DNA of 64,000 nucleotides, from contig OZ025240.1 of the NCBI GenBank assembly GCA_964019155.1, positions 33,167,507 through 33,231,506 on the forward strand, read 5' to 3'. The notes under the pieces were generated by a model, which did no database searches, was not told where the DNA came from, and saw nothing but the letters and a program-made list of their open reading frames with translations. This document shows, piece after piece, positions 24,313-38,734 of the stretch. A program made the translations under genes and the position numbers. The DNA comes from Osedax fenrisi (Eukaryota; Annelida; Polychaeta; Sabellida; Siboglinidae). Every line of letters starts with the position of its first letter. Position 1 is the stretch's first letter.

Positions 24313-27300
24313 TATATATAGTTGGGACATTTCCGTTTTTATTAAATTATGATTTTATCGTGATTTATATGAATTATATTTATTATCATTAATTAGTTAA
24401 ATATTAACTGTGATATCATATTATTTATTTTAATATTCCATTCACATGATAAGATGCAATGATTTTATGTTATTATTTAATATTAATTTATCTGATTTTC
24501 ATCGATTACTTTCTGCATTTATTTGATAATAATTTTGTTATTATGCATATTTCTGGTAGGTTATTGCGTTTCAAGAAGGAGTAAAATGTTAATCATAACA
24601 ACGTAAGATTCCAAATGTACTGGACTATGCCAATCTACAATCTGATAGTTGAGACATTATTACTCTCAATTATGACATTTAAGTAGGTAAGTATACTTAC
24701 ATATATGCATATAATTATGTCTTATATAAATAGGATACCTATATATTAAATAATTTGTTTTTAATATAATTTACATAATATTTATTTAACATAATTGTAT
24801 TTTTAAGTATTAGATATTAATACTTTAATATTAATTATATCATTATTTTATTTTATATATAATTAATATTATTATTTTTAATATTTATATTATTATTCTC
24901 CCGATATATTTTTAATATATATCTAATATAATAGTATAGCTATTATATATAATATTATATAAATAAGATATATACTATTTCAATATAATCTAATTATTAA
25001 AAACTAACATTGCATCCACTGTATATGAATTTCACACATGTATTGGTGTATTCATTAAAGTAATACATAGGGAAATAGCCTCTACATTTGCCGGGTTGCT
25101 TCGGTAGAATACATATAGCTGTGAAATATAGTATATGTATTAGTTATATTAGATAAACTTATATATATATATATATATATAATTGAATAATCAAATGTTT
25201 GTTTATACTTTAATAAGTATATTACTAATTAATAAAATAATAACTACATTAAAAACTAAGGGACATACATATATTAGGACATTTATTTTTAATACTTATA
25301 AATTGACAAGGTAGCAGCCTGTAATACTGATATTGTTTTTCATTATTATTTTATTTATTAATTTCTTTACGGTTTATTCTATTTTATTGTATTATTACCT
25401 TACCTTACCTTACTAGGTCGAGCTTGCATCATATTAATGGTACTTGTTGTATTATTATTTGTATTCTATATATATATACACTTTAGAGAATTATTTATGA
25501 TTTATTTAGTATTTTAAATAAACTTTCAATTAAAATTCAATTCAAAATATCCTAATTTGAATATATTATTATTATATCTAATAAATGATAATTTCCTAAA
25601 TATATCACATGTATGTTAATAAATATGATTATCGGTATATATATATATATAAGAGAAAGTAAACTAACATGGACACTTTAACAACAAATGGTCTTAATAT
25701 TGTATTATTAAATATTTGTTTTCAAAATATTTATATTTTTATTGCAATAAATTTATATTATATAATTATATATAGTATTATGATTTTAAAATTGTTTTTA
25801 ATGTGTATTCAATATATAATGGGGTATCCATATTCGGTATAAATGGTCGAATACGGATCATATTTATTATAATAATTACACCCTATATACCACTAGATAA
25901 TACTTTATATTAATGAACCAATCAGAGCAACTAACATTACATTACTTATAATTAATTTTATAAATAATTTAATAATATTTTTATATATTTTGTATGACAA
26001 TTATAATAGTTCACATACTGCGCACTGATTCATTATTGTGTGTCCGTATTAGGTATTTACATGACATCTAGATATATGATCATAATTTTAATTAATATCT
26101 GATACACAATATATTAAGTATGTATATAATTTATAGAATGCTTTATTTATTAATAATTTTTATATTTTATATTAATATATTTGTATATTCTATCATTAGT
26201 ATATTTTTTTCTCGTAAATTTAAAAAGTAATAAAAAAGTACTATAATGTATATATTAGATTATTTTAAGTAATTAAAAATTAAAATACTTATACTAATGA
26301 ATATTTTATTCATAGACATTTTTTGTATGATTTATTGTATCTTAGATAACGATAGTCTCCGTATTCGGGCACTGTCCGAATTCTAAAAATCGAAATCATT
26401 CCCATGCATTTTCTAAAATACCTAAATGGTAGAATTACTCCATATTATAATAGTATGCATAAATATAAATATAATAATTGTACCTTAAATTTGTTATAAA
26501 AATATACTAAAATAAATATATATTTATATTAATTAATATATATGTATAAACATATTAGTGGTATAAATGTTATGATCTTTTAGTGATACGATCTGGTACT
26601 TTTGAATATGTCAAGGGTAGGCACTGGAGTTCATCTACACCATGATATTTATAGCTCTACCGAAAACGCTACTAATAAAAAACTAACAGAGATAATTAAA
26701 TAATTTTTTTTTATTCAATAGATACTATCCAAATTCATCTATATAAATATATTTCATAAATATAATTAATTTAAAAATATGAAATAAAACAGATGAAATA
26801 CGGTGAATATTTGTTATTATAAATATATTACATAATCATTATTAATTTAATTAATATAAAATATAATATAACATCAAGATTTATTTATATTGGTGTATAT
26901 GTTATACGTTTACAGTACAAATGTCAGTTAAACATAATATAAATTAAAAAAGTAGAAGGCATTTACATGTGGTTACTATGTGAAAAAGTAAAAACTGGAG
27001 AAAATGACATTCAAAGTTTTTACATAAATAATCATAGATAATATGTATAAATATGTAACTATATAAAATATACAATATAAAAACAAATAGGATTATATAA
27101 CACATGATTTGTTTATTTATGTAATGCTATTTAATCTATGATCTATGCTAAAATATATCTAGAAATTTTTAAATTAAACGATTATTCTAATAAATCGTAA
27201 TATAATAATACATATTACAAGTATTTACATACATACAAAATATATTTATAAATGTATTACTCCTAAAACACTTTATATTGATAGAAATACTCAAAAATAT

Positions 27301-27506
27301 TAAAAAATATTTTAGGATATTATAAATAAAATACAGAACTTGGATAATACATAATAAAAAAATATTGTAAAATTAAATTATTTAACACATTTTAACTCCA
27401 GCGCCTACCCATTAATGGATCTGAGACTGTTTTTATTTATAACAATCCGAACCATATATGATAATTTTTGTAAATATAGTGATACTTTATAATTATGTTC
27501 ATTTAT

Positions 27507-27542
<36 letters not shown>

Positions 27543-28385
27543 CATTATTATTGTTATTATATTTTGGTGGAGTCCTTTCATCCCATCCAGGAACTTAGAT
27601 GATGTTTTTACTATAACTCTATGACACTAATGTCCCTTCGAAGCCGCTCTCGTGTTAAGACATCCATGGTTTTGACGATAGCAGATCATTTATGTATACA
27701 CAATTATATAAGATCACTTCTAAATAGTATTCTAAGACCTATTTTAATGATCCGGACTGGGCTCGAACCCTCTTACTAATGACGACTTAGAAAACTGAGC
27801 CACGCATGCAGTTCATATATATATATATATTAATTTATTTAAATATGTAATATAATATACTAATCTATTATTAACTTTATATCCTTATAGACTTTCATAT
27901 GATACGATATATTAATATGAATTTACGTATATAATTTAAATTTAAGTTTTAATGTTTAGATAGGTATATATTAATTGATTTAAATCGAGTGGGTAACGAT
28001 ATTTACAATTATTAATATATCAACATACGAGTTTATAACATTATTATAAAAAAACTATAGATTTAATTTAGTATGTATTGTTAATAACAATTATATAACA
28101 ACTTGTTATATAATTATATTATTAGTATATTATTATTGTTATTAAATTAAAATTATAAATAAATATCAAATAGTCAATACTTAAGATATCGATATATCAT
28201 AGCATACGAGAGGGTTACAATTTAAATTAATTTAAATTTGTTATGTTATTTTTAATATGTGTTATGATGTAATATAAGAAGACTTATATATTTTTCTGGT
28301 ATATCATTAATTTATAAATTTAAATAAAATAAAATATACATATCCTTAATTATAATTAGATTATTTTAATTTATTTTAATGTATA

Positions 28386-28419
<34 letters not shown>

Positions 28420-28786
28420 TTATTATTTAGTATATATGTATATATTTATCTTTCGAATATAAATATACTTATAAAATAGGAAATGGTATCGATATACAAA
28501 CATTGTTGTTATAACACCATAGTTGCACATTTTCCCTAATGTATATATAATAATAAGATATAAATGTTTCTTTAATTAATTTAAAATATTAACTATTGAT
28601 ATATCTAATAAATATATTTAATAAAAATATAGTATATATTTAAATATTATATAGTTATATTAATTATAAATATTTTATATTTTATAGTTATATTTGTATC
28701 ATATAACATATGATTACTACTCAAATACAATTATTGAAATAGTTTATTCAAATAACTTAATACAAATTATAGCATATTTCTATACT

Positions 28787-28832
<46 letters not shown>

Positions 28833-29102
28833 GTCATTTAAAATAAGGTATAAACTATATTAACATAAGCAAACTAACATTTGCAAGTAGCGACAGGTAA
28901 ACATGGGGCTTTATAACATTTTACTGCTTTCAATTCGCAATATTCAGTTTTCAGATCGCACTTAATTAACTATAGTTTGTATATAACCATATATGGTATT
29001 AGTATATTCACACGTGTATTTTATATATATATATATGTAATATGTAGTTATTTTATTAATTTAAATGATATGTATTATTATATTATATAGCAGAGTATAT
29101 AT

Positions 29103-29146
<44 letters not shown>

Positions 29147-29210
29147 TCTTTATTAATGTATGTATTCTATATTATATGGCATAATATATATTATGTACAT
29201 GGATATATTT

Positions 29211-29266
<56 letters not shown>

Positions 29267-29603
29267 AGTACATTTACTAACATCGCATGGGTTGGGTGGT
29301 TTAATACAGGTACAAGTATTACACCCGTTCTTATCCTTCACGTAGCCAAACTCGCAAAACAGCAAACATTTAATCTTCGGACATACAACGCATATCTTCT
29401 CGCATTGCTCTAGAGTTTCGAAATTATTCTTATTTGCCTATAAAACGAATGGAGAGATATATAAAAATATATAATAGTAATCAGGGATTCAATGCAGAAA
29501 CAATATCAAGTCTTAATGCGATGAATTTTGAGGAGAATGAAATACAATATAAAATTATGAAAGAAAAGATATATTAAAAATAAATATGTTATATTCTATT
29601 CTA

Positions 29604-29645
<42 letters not shown>

Positions 29646-30097
29646 TGTACAATAGATTCCATAGTGTACGTGGTACATATATGCACATAACTTTAACGAG
29701 TATCATTCTTAAACCACCGTTATCTATGCATACCATTAACATCGATTATAGATATAATTATATCATACATCGCAAAGAGTTGACGACGTAACCGCACAAT
29801 AACATTATAATCGCACAGTAAACACGTAAACAATAGCCCTATTATTATAGTAATCGTGACCGATGACGCGTGACGAGTCTCTCTGTCTCGGCTCGTATAC
29901 GTGTAATCATAGATAACTATATAGTGCGACGTCGCGACGGTAGGTGGCACCCGTGTAACTAACACCACATCCTCCGTATATGAATGTGTTGCAGGTGTTC
30001 GTAATCGGGTCGTAATAGTACCTTAGATAACTACCCTTGCAGGTGCCTACTTCTTCGCCTTGTTCGCAGATAGCTGTATATTATATTTAGTTAATAG

Positions 30098-30133
<36 letters not shown>

Positions 30134-31987
30134 TAATTATTATAATTCGTAAAGTATAATAATAATAAGTAACACGTGTATATATGTATTTATTTGAATT
30201 TAATTAAATTAAGAATATAATATAAAGCCTTAGTATAAAGCGGTTTCTCTAACATTTACAAACTGCGACAGGATAGCAGGGATCTTTAACGCAATACACT
30301 TTCTTGAGTGTACAGTACATGTAATTCCCGCATTTCACCACCTTGACATTGTATTATTGCGTAAGCATATAAGTATATCACGTGATATGCGTAATTCGCT
30401 AAATATGAGATACGATATCATAACTCGTGTTATTAAATTATAAATCATAATGATAAATATGAACAACACACAATCAACTCCCGCTAACTCCAAAACACCG
30501 CTAAATTGATACCTGTGTAAATACAGAATAATTATATATTCAATACCGATTTTGTCGGCCCATCGAGTTTTAATGAGCGGATTGACCGCATCCTAAATTA
30601 TAATATAGGCATCGATAACGTTTATCAACATATTTAGTATCTGCATAATTAGTGACGAATACCTCTAAAATAATTATATTAATTATAGGATATATCGGGT
30701 AAGTACTATATACTATTATAATAATAATAATAATAATAGAAAGGTTTATTGACTCAGAAAACGATGGACGTTTATGTGCGTCAAGTTGAAATAATAAAAC
30801 AAATAAATAGTTACGCAAATAATAATAAATTTAAAAAGAAGACATTATAATGATACCATATATGTATGTAGTCGACATTTAAAACTCATAAATGATGACA
30901 TGGTGCGTAATTCATCGGGAAGACTATTCCAGTATTTCGGAGCAGCAACCGTGAAAGCAGCATCTGCATACATAGATGAGACAAGCGGTAGAGAGAGTTT
31001 CATCAGCTCACATTTGCGACTCGGACGAGTAGTTGTTCGAATTATGAGTCCCTTCGATAGGTAAGACGGAACTCCCATATATATAGCCTTGTGAGTAATG
31101 CATAGAAGTCGAAACTTGCATAAATCTCGAAACTGCAACCACCCGAGAGTCGCCATTATGGAATGTATAGATATGGTTAAATCACTACGCTTTAGCTTAA
31201 ATAATATGCGAACAGCTCTACGTTGTATTGAATCGAATTTTTTCATCAATTTTTGCGGAATATTAATTAAAAGCGAATTACAATATCTAAGTCGACTACA
31301 AACTAATGAATGTAATAATGATTTAGTTAAATTAAATGTTAGCTTAGAGCGAGCCTTGCCTATATTATACAGGAAATAATTAGCAGTGCGGACAGTGTTT
31401 GATATATGTACTGAGTAATCTAATACATTATTTATAGTAAACCCTAGAGTAGTGATGGTGTTTGAGATAGGAAGTGAGATAAGGAATGGATGAGTGAGAG
31501 TAATTGAAGAAAGAGATCTAGAAAGTATAATGCTATCAGTTTTAGTAATATTTAATGAAAGTGAATTACAGGAAAACCAAGAGATTAAATCTTTAATACA
31601 GTTAGCAATTTAAAGTTGAATTATGTCAATATCAGAACCAGGTGGAAAAAAAGTATAAATTTGTAAGTCATCAGCAAAGAGGTGATAACGAATATTTGGG
31701 TATTTTTTAAAAATCAAATTAATGGGAAGAATATACAAAATAAAAAGAATCATAAAAATATTACGTCACGCCTATAAATAGCACGATTACGCAATACTAC
31801 TAACCTTGCAAGGTGACGGTTTACACTCGCAGATCTGGCAACCGTTCTCGTCTTGCTTGAATCCGAACTCGCAGAACATCTCACACCTTATGACGCCATC
31901 CTTACAAAAACCTGTCGAATGTTTTATAAGGTATTCATTAAGTACGTTATTTATCTTTGATTATTTACACAGTTATATTTATAATAT

Positions 31988-32054
<67 letters not shown>

Positions 32055-32366
32055 GCTATTATTATATTATTTTTTTTGAGTATTTTCATCCAATTCACGA
32101 AATTAAATAATGTTATACTTATTACCAAATGTTACTAATATCACTTCGAAACTGCTTTAATGTAATCTATCGTTGTGTTAACATACTTAATTATATAAGA
32201 ATATTACTAAATATTATGTTAAGATCTAAATCATGGGTCCGGAATGGGATTTAAACCCACATTTTATAAATAGGGCCATATAAATAAACATTTTCTATAA
32301 AAATAAACCTTCTGATTTTATTATTAGAATAAATAATAAGTTCGTTATAAAAATTATTTTAAACAT
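23374..32366 (-). CDS. Gene 3: secreted antistasin/Kunitz protein (3+2 domains)
   Basis: Nine exons on the minus strand: 32366-32309, 31911-31805, 30341-30254, 30073-29964, 29437-29282, 28969-28879, 25118-25009, 24053-23904, 23469-23374. Summed length is 966 nt, 321 residues. Exon 1 is a signal peptide (MFKIIFITNLLFILIIKS). Then follow antistasin (CEMFCEFG), a Cys module, Kunitz 1 (P1 Lys, CKGSY), antistasin (CLLFCEFG), a Cys module, Kunitz 2 (P1 Arg, CRGYF, with YSGC instead of YGGC), antistasin (CLMYCAYG) and a Cys module. The end is modelled as read-through of the last possible donor (T-GTTAGT) into TGT TAG at 23374-23378. A further exon would also be possible. The 30341 acceptor is weak. 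Introns contain a CR1-like fragment, two SINE copies and a possible TIR element. Coding exons here are less AT-biased than those of genes 1 and 2. Confidence 0.82.
23745..23903. repeat. Minisatellite next to a gene 3 splice donor
   Basis: Units of 14 bp (GTATATGTCGGTCA and GTATACGTCGGTCA alternate) at about 23782-23845 are followed by CACTGA hexamers. They abut the donor after the exon ending at 23904, so the first intron bases are made of this repeat. Confidence 0.85.
26615..27413. mobile_element. Possible TIR element in gene 3 intron
   Basis: GGGTAGGCACTGGAGTT at the left and AACTCCAGCGCCTACCC at the right form a 17-bp terminal inverted repeat with one mismatch, about 800 bp apart. The interior is AT-rich without a frame. 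No clear target duplication is visible, so the call is tentative. Confidence 0.5.
27541..27813 (-). mobile_element. SINE, near full-length, diverged
   Basis: TTTGGTGGAGTCCTTTCATC, the TGTCCCTTCGAAGCCGCT block, AAGATCACTTCTAAAT and a decayed tRNA head (GGGCTCGAACCC, AACTGAGCCACGC). It lies in the 3.8-kb gene 3 intron. Confidence 0.85.
29101..29262. repeat. Two (AT)n tracts in gene 3 intron
   Basis: Alternating AT runs at about 29110-29142 and 29214-29262. The second ends 20 bp before the donor of the exon ending at 29282. Confidence 0.85.
30715..31760 (-). mobile_element. CR1/L2-like non-LTR 3' fragment in gene 3 intron
   Basis: The minus strand reads YHLFADDLQIYTFFPPGSD (catalytic FADD at about 31690), ISWFSCNSLSLNITKTDSI, TLGFTINN, SLVCSRLRYCNSLLI, then 31249-30845 with MMKKFDSIQRRAVRILFKLK, GWLQFRDL and AAPKYWNSLPDELR. 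It ends after the stop in an ATT repeat (about 30720-30738), a typical CR1/L2 tail. One stop interrupts the first part. It sits in the antisense-free (same) orientation within the intron between 31805 and 30341. Confidence 0.83.
31998..32050. repeat. (AT)n microsatellite in gene 3 intron 1
   Basis: Alternating AT tract. Confidence 0.9.
32070..32278 (-). mobile_element. SINE, old copy
   Basis: Degenerate SINE: TTTTCATCCAATTCACGAAATTA, ATATCACTTCGAAACTGCT, TTATATAAGAATATTACTAA and GGTCCGGAATGGGATTTAAACCC in order. It lies in gene 3 intron 1. Confidence 0.7.
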
Positions 32367-32405
32367 TGTAGGATTATACTAATATGAGAAATATAAATGT
32401 TGGAA

Positions 32406-32440
32406 CTTTTATAGTACACTCCTAATACTTAGCCACGCCT
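32406..32440 (-). promoter_or_regulatory. Core promoter of gene 3
   Basis: On the minus strand AGGCGTGGC (from 32440) lies 27 bp before TATAAAAG (32413-32406), which lies 47 bp before the ATG at 32366. This is the layout of the other three genes and supports the chosen start. Confidence 0.75.
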
Positions 32441-32449
32441 ATTTTATGT

Positions 32450-34784
32450 CATTCACTTATATCACGTGAGTCGATATGTTGTGATAACTGATGATTTAAT
32501 TTATTTATGGATACATAGATCATAAAATCATACGAGAGAATGGCATACACAACATCATATATATAAATATATATAATAATAATAATACTATAATAATATT
32601 TATTTATTGAATCACGTATAATAATAGCGGATACAAATGTAAATATATATATATATATATATTTGTATATTGACATTGTTATATTAATAATACATTTTCA
32701 ATACGACGTATTAATACTACATTTATATTAATTTAAAACAGACGATAAATACATGTAAACCCTACGGATGTAAACAATACGATTAATTATAATGATTACT
32801 ACCAATGATTATAAGCTATATATTAAATTACGGAAACTCTATTATATATAATAACAAACATAGCATGTATAATAATAGAGTAATTTAATAATTATTTAAT
32901 GTAAATTCATGCATTTGTTAATGTAAATTCATAAAATTAGATAAATTATGAAATTATAAAATATTATAAGTATATAAAATGTATATCATCAATATATATC
33001 ACCAGTATTATAATATTATATATAATCAACGACATATTATATTACTTAATACTATTATGTAAGTCAAACATGTTATAAAATGTATTATAGTATACGATAC
33101 CTCATAAACAATACAGTATAAGTATATACATAAAATCTATTTATACGTATAGTAAGATTTTATAGTAAATGATACGATCAAAATATACGTATATATTTTA
33201 TTTACCTATAATGTTTAACTTAATAGATTATATAGTAATGCTATTATGTATGATGTACAATGTATGTACGACGTATATTAAGAGTGGTTTTATTTTCCTG
33301 TTCATACCGCGACATAGTTTATTATATAGCTATGATGTTCGTGGTACTATTTAATTAATACATATACATTTTGGTTCGATATTGGTGTTGCGCTGAAGAT
33401 TTTTAAACAAAATAATTAAAAAATAATAATCTCGAAATTGTGTTACTTCTATATAATTGTATTGTTTATGTTTATAAATAAGGACATTTATTTGAATTTT
33501 ATAAATTATATTTTTATTTTATTGTAATGGATCTATATAATAATGAGTACTTTTCTTAAATACTATATTCTTATAATACATAACATTACTATATAGAAAA
33601 TATCATATATAGTATCCCTAATTATAATTATAGATATTAGATAATTAATTTAAACAATAAAATAAAATATATATATATATACATTTTCATAAAATTAGGC
33701 TACTTTGACTATTTATTAAAATTATAAGAGCTAATTTTAGTTATATTTATATTTTAATATAACATCTTAAAATGAGGTAGACAAAAATTCTGATATTTGT
33801 AAAGGTACCAATTCCACAGAAAAAATGGTAATTTAATTATGATTTTTAACAATATTAAAGAAAGTCCATGATAGTTATAATTGTTTAAGTAAAATTGTTA
33901 TATATATAGTGTTTAATTAATTATTTTGTTATAATATAAAATATAAATTTATCAAATATAACGATTTTGTAAACAATTATGACAGGTCAAAAAAAAATTA
34001 TGGAAAATTCTATAATTTAAAAAAAATCACAGAAATAAAACTAATGTTTTATGATGTTGATATTATTCATAGTACCTATATAGTACCATTACACATATTC
34101 TGAAAATATCATGGATTTAGCTTAATTATAAATGTGAAAAATATACATATTTATATTTTTTTTGTATTTGCCTATCTATTACTATGTCAAATATTGACCT
34201 ATATTAAAAAAAAAGTTGGGTATTCTCAATTCCATATTTAAATTATCAAAATTTCGTGTTCGAATCCATAATCAACACCATGTTTAAAATCACTCTTAAC
34301 ATACAATGTACATCATACATCTATGATTACCGTATCAATTTCTGGTACAGGAAATTTAAATATGTTAATGCTTAAGTGAGAAAAATGGTTTGATAGTTTA
34401 ATAGTTTAAATATTACAAAGTTGTATTATCTACTAGTTGCTAATGTATAAACCTAAAAGAAGAAATTAACCAACTATTATTATTTACTTTTATTTTAAGT
34501 AATTTTATTATAAATACAGTTTGTTTGTAAATGTTAGATGTAAATTATAAATTTAACACATATATATATAATACTATTAACATAAATGTAATCAGAAATC
34601 CCTAAATAATTAGATATATGTTCATGAAACATTAATATTTATAATATATGAAAAGTATGTATACTAGAATTTAAACATTATTGTTCATTTCTAAATATTA
34701 AATAGTATGTGTAATCTTTACAATATGCTTAATACAATATATTTAATATATTTAAACACGTATATATATCAAGGATTTTGCGAA
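32450..34784. other. No gene seen
   Basis: AT-rich DNA upstream of gene 3. No frame with domain features. Short AT runs only. Confidence 0.55.
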
Positions 34785-35164
34785 GCAATGATTATAAAAA
34801 AGATGGATTACAATATAATTCATAAATAATTCTCTAAACTTTTACATAAATTATCTTATTATGGCATTAGTGGTAATCGTTATAAATGGTTAACATCGTA
34901 TTTACTCGATATAAAACAACAAGTTAAAATTAATGATAGTTTCTCTAACTTCTCGCCAGTTATATCTGGTTTTCCTAAGGGTCCGATATAGGTCCGTTGT
35001 TATTCTTAATTTATTTAAATTATTTACCTAATACTATTAAACCACCCATATATGCTTCTTTCAGATGATTATAAGCTTTTATATTCTTTTAAGCCCACAT
35101 AAAGTTGTGTACCCAGCACACATTAACAGCCTCATAACACCCTCATAACAGCCTCATAAAAAAA

Positions 35165-35960
35165 GGCCTAATGTGTAGACAGATGCTGTTATATGAGGCT
35201 GTTATATGAGGCAGTTATGAGGATGTTATGAGGCTGTTGTGAGGATGTTATGAGGCATTAATTAGGCTGTTATATGAAGCAGTTATTAGGCTGTTATATG
35301 ATGATATTATGAGGCAGTAATTAGGCTGTTATATTAGGCTGTTATATGATGATGTTATGAGGCAGTAATTAGGCTGTTATATGAAGCAGTTATTAGGCTG
35401 TTATATGATGATGTTATTAGGCTGTTATATGATGATGTTATGAGGCAGTAATTAGGCTGTTATATGAAGCAGTTATTAGGCTGTTATATGATGATGTTAT
35501 GAGGCAGTAATTAGGCTGTTATATTAGGCTGTTATATTATGATGTTATGAGGCAGTAATTAAGCTGTTATATGAAGCAGTTATTAGGCTGTTATATTAGG
35601 CAGTTATTAGGCTGTTATATGATGATGTTATGAAGCTGTAAATTGGCTGTTATATTAGGCAGTTATTAGACTGATATATGATGATGTTATGAGGCTGTAA
35701 ATTAGCTGTTATATTAGTCATTTATTAGGCTGTTATATGATTATGTTATGAAGCTGTAAATTGGATGTTATATTAGGCAGTTATTATACTTTTATATGAT
35801 GATGTTATGAAGCTGTAAATTGGCTATTATATGATGATTATTTGAGGTTGTAGTTAAGCTGTTATAAGGGTATTATATGATAATGTTATAAGGCTGTACT
35901 TAGGCTGTTATATTATACATTTATGAGGATATTATATGATGATATATTATTAAAGTATTT
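35165..35960. repeat. Left tandem array of GCTGTTAT(R)AGG units
   Basis: Short units such as AGGCTGTTATATGATGATG and TTATGAGGCAGTAATTAGGC alternate in higher-order blocks of roughly 50-100 bp. They become more diverged to the right. Confidence 0.92.
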
Positions 35961-36530
35961 AGAAATGTATACTTTTAGGCCAAATGAGGAGTACAACTCA
36001 ATAAACGGTTTTACACTTTATTTGGGGGAAAACAAATACACTACTTAATAACACCTAATTAGATACATTTAAAAAACCTTTCTAATTATATATTGTTTAG
36101 TTGTTAAGAATATTATTAGGTTTAATGAATAAGCTGGTTTAGGTATTGGTCATATTTATTAAGAAAGCGGGCAGTGCGTCTGCGATGCTTTAGGGGCGAC
36201 CTACAAGTGCCATTCAAGTTCAATGCATCGCGTGGTGAAGTAATCACGTGGGCCAATCAGGAACACGTATTCCTTAGGTGCACGCAGTACGCGACACATG
36301 TAATGCGTGTCAAACTATATATCGTGAGACAGTAAAAATATTATATAATAGTTGTCTGATATATAGTTCGACATACAATATGAATAGCCCATTAATTGCG
36401 TTTACATAGTGGGGTGTTATATAAAACATATATAACATAACATATAATAAGTGGCAAATAATGTAATAATAATTGCCTCCAGCATAGCTGAGCAACGTTA
36501 AACACATCTGAACGCATGTAGCGTCGACCG

Positions 36531-38360
36531 ACAATATAATGTCCCAATGTAAAAGTCGGCATGACTACATTTTGACATTATATTCCTATTCCAGGCAGAA
36601 TATTTATTCCACGATCTATTAAATACACAATATAATATAAGGTTGCATATTGAATCATGCTACTAGCATGTATCTAAGAGGGCTTCACGGAGATTCCATG
36701 ATAATCACAAAGGAAGCACCGACTGCTATTTTTATATCTAAGGCTCCATGTCAATGATTATCATGGACTGAAATAGTTATCTCGAAGTCGACCCGTTCAG
36801 ATGTGGACTGAGTGATTTTTATTTAAGTAAATATATAGTTGATATAGTCGCAAGTATAAATATTTGCTAACATAGTTGTTATCTCGAATGTGAAAGTATA
36901 TGGACTGCTGTTGTTCATCTTGAAAAAGCAAGTCAATGATAATCATGGGCTGCAGTTGTCATCTAATTGGATATATAATATATATAAATAAGGTTATAAG
37001 TAAACTTATATATGTAATATAAAGTAATAGGTTTGTGTATAGTTTTTGATATATATTTATATGTATTAGCTCTCATTATAATTTTATTGTATTAGCATGA
37101 GAGTGGCTTTGAAGATAATAAAATAACAACAATATATACAAATGAATCATAACCTATGAAAATATGACCACTTCTTTACTTACTAAATGACACTTACATT
37201 ATAGCTTATATGAGGAAGATATATTTTATGTGTTATAACATTATGACTTATAACGCTTAATCTTGTTGACTGTACAATGCACAGTGTGCATTTTAGCCGT
37301 TGATTTCAAAATACGTGTTTCGTTGCTAACAACCTATATCCACTTATATATACATATAAATGTCTATAAATAAACATACGTCAAGCTTGCCAATAAAATA
37401 TGATAACTAAATACAAAATGTTACCTACAATATTAGTAATTTATAAGATTAAATTACAATATAATGTCCCAATATAAAAGTTGGCATGACTAAATTGTCT
37501 CATTACATTCCTTCAGGCGGAATATTTATTATACGATCTATTAAATACATAATATAATATAAGATTACCTATATAATCATGCTACTAACTTGATCAGTCA
37601 GCATCTAATGAAGGCTTCTCTTAGATTTTATAGTCATCGTGAAGGCGTCACAGACTGCTAGTGTTATCTCTAAGGCACCATGTCATTGATTATCACTGAA
37701 TACTATTGTCATCTTAAAGGCGTCACAACACTAAATATCATGAACTGCTGTTGATGAATTGAGTTTATATTTAATCAAATATATAGTTGAAAGTATAAAT
37801 ATTTTCTAACGTTATTGTTATCTCGAACTAGAAAGGTTACGGAAAGATATTGTCATCTCTAAGCATGTATCATAGAAGGTGGACATGGGCTTCTGCATTA
37901 ATATCGAAGGTGTTATGTCACAGAATATCATGGACTGCTGTTGAATGATTTATTTTTGTAAGCAAATATATCTATATACGACATTATACGACAAATATAA
38001 AGTAGAAATAGTCGTAAGTATAAAGTAATAATATTTTCTAACGTATTTGTTATCTCGAAGGCGAAAGTATATGGACTGCTCTTGTTCATCTTGAAGGTGT
38101 CATGTCAATGATAATCAAGGACTGCTGTTGTAATATAGATGAATGTATAATATATAAATAAGATTATAAGTAAACTTATATATTTAATAAAAATTAATAG
38201 GTTAGCATTATAGTTTAAAATGTTTGATATATGATTATATGTATAGCTCTGGTTATAATATGTAGTATCCATAAGTCAAGCTATCAATATAAAATAAGAT
38301 AGCTAAATACATTATTTTATTATTGAATAAGTAATTTATAAGATAATAAAATCACTACCA
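36531..38360. repeat. 925-bp tandem duplication within the element
   Basis: ACAATATAATGTCCCAATRT at about 36531 recurs at 37456, a shift of 925 bp. Later landmarks recur in the same order: CGATCTATTAAATACA, TCATGCTACTA, TTATCTCGAA and GTAAACTTATATATXTAATA. Within both copies a motif GGACTGCTGTTG recurs several times. Confidence 0.8.
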
Positions 38361-38695
38361 ATATACTAGTTCTAGCCATAAACATAGTCATACCCACATC
38401 ATCAACACTTTTAAATCATAGGCTATCTTGCTAGAATAAATATAAAATATACTATATTTAATATAAACAGCATCATAAGAATATGCATTGTGTAATATGA
38501 ATGTACTGAATGTAAAACACAAATATTTAGTTGGTAATATAAATTTAAATACTACATCATATGAATATATCATAAAAGTAATTATACCTATATAATATAG
38601 GAGATTAAAAATAGGATTTTATCACAAATATGTATGCTAAAATATATAAACATATTTAATATTTAATATTGTACTTCAAATTATAAATAAATTAT

Positions 38696-38734
<39 letters not shown>

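Noticed and set aside
25820..26390. Possible inverted pair containing GAATACGGA (25840 region and 26360 region)
   Set aside because: Only short blocks match and the ends cannot be defined. Too weak for an element call.
36310..36534. 74-residue minus-strand frame in the 7.5-kb element
   Set aside because: Low-complexity, no recognisable transposase motif, and it lies in repeated noncoding sequence.
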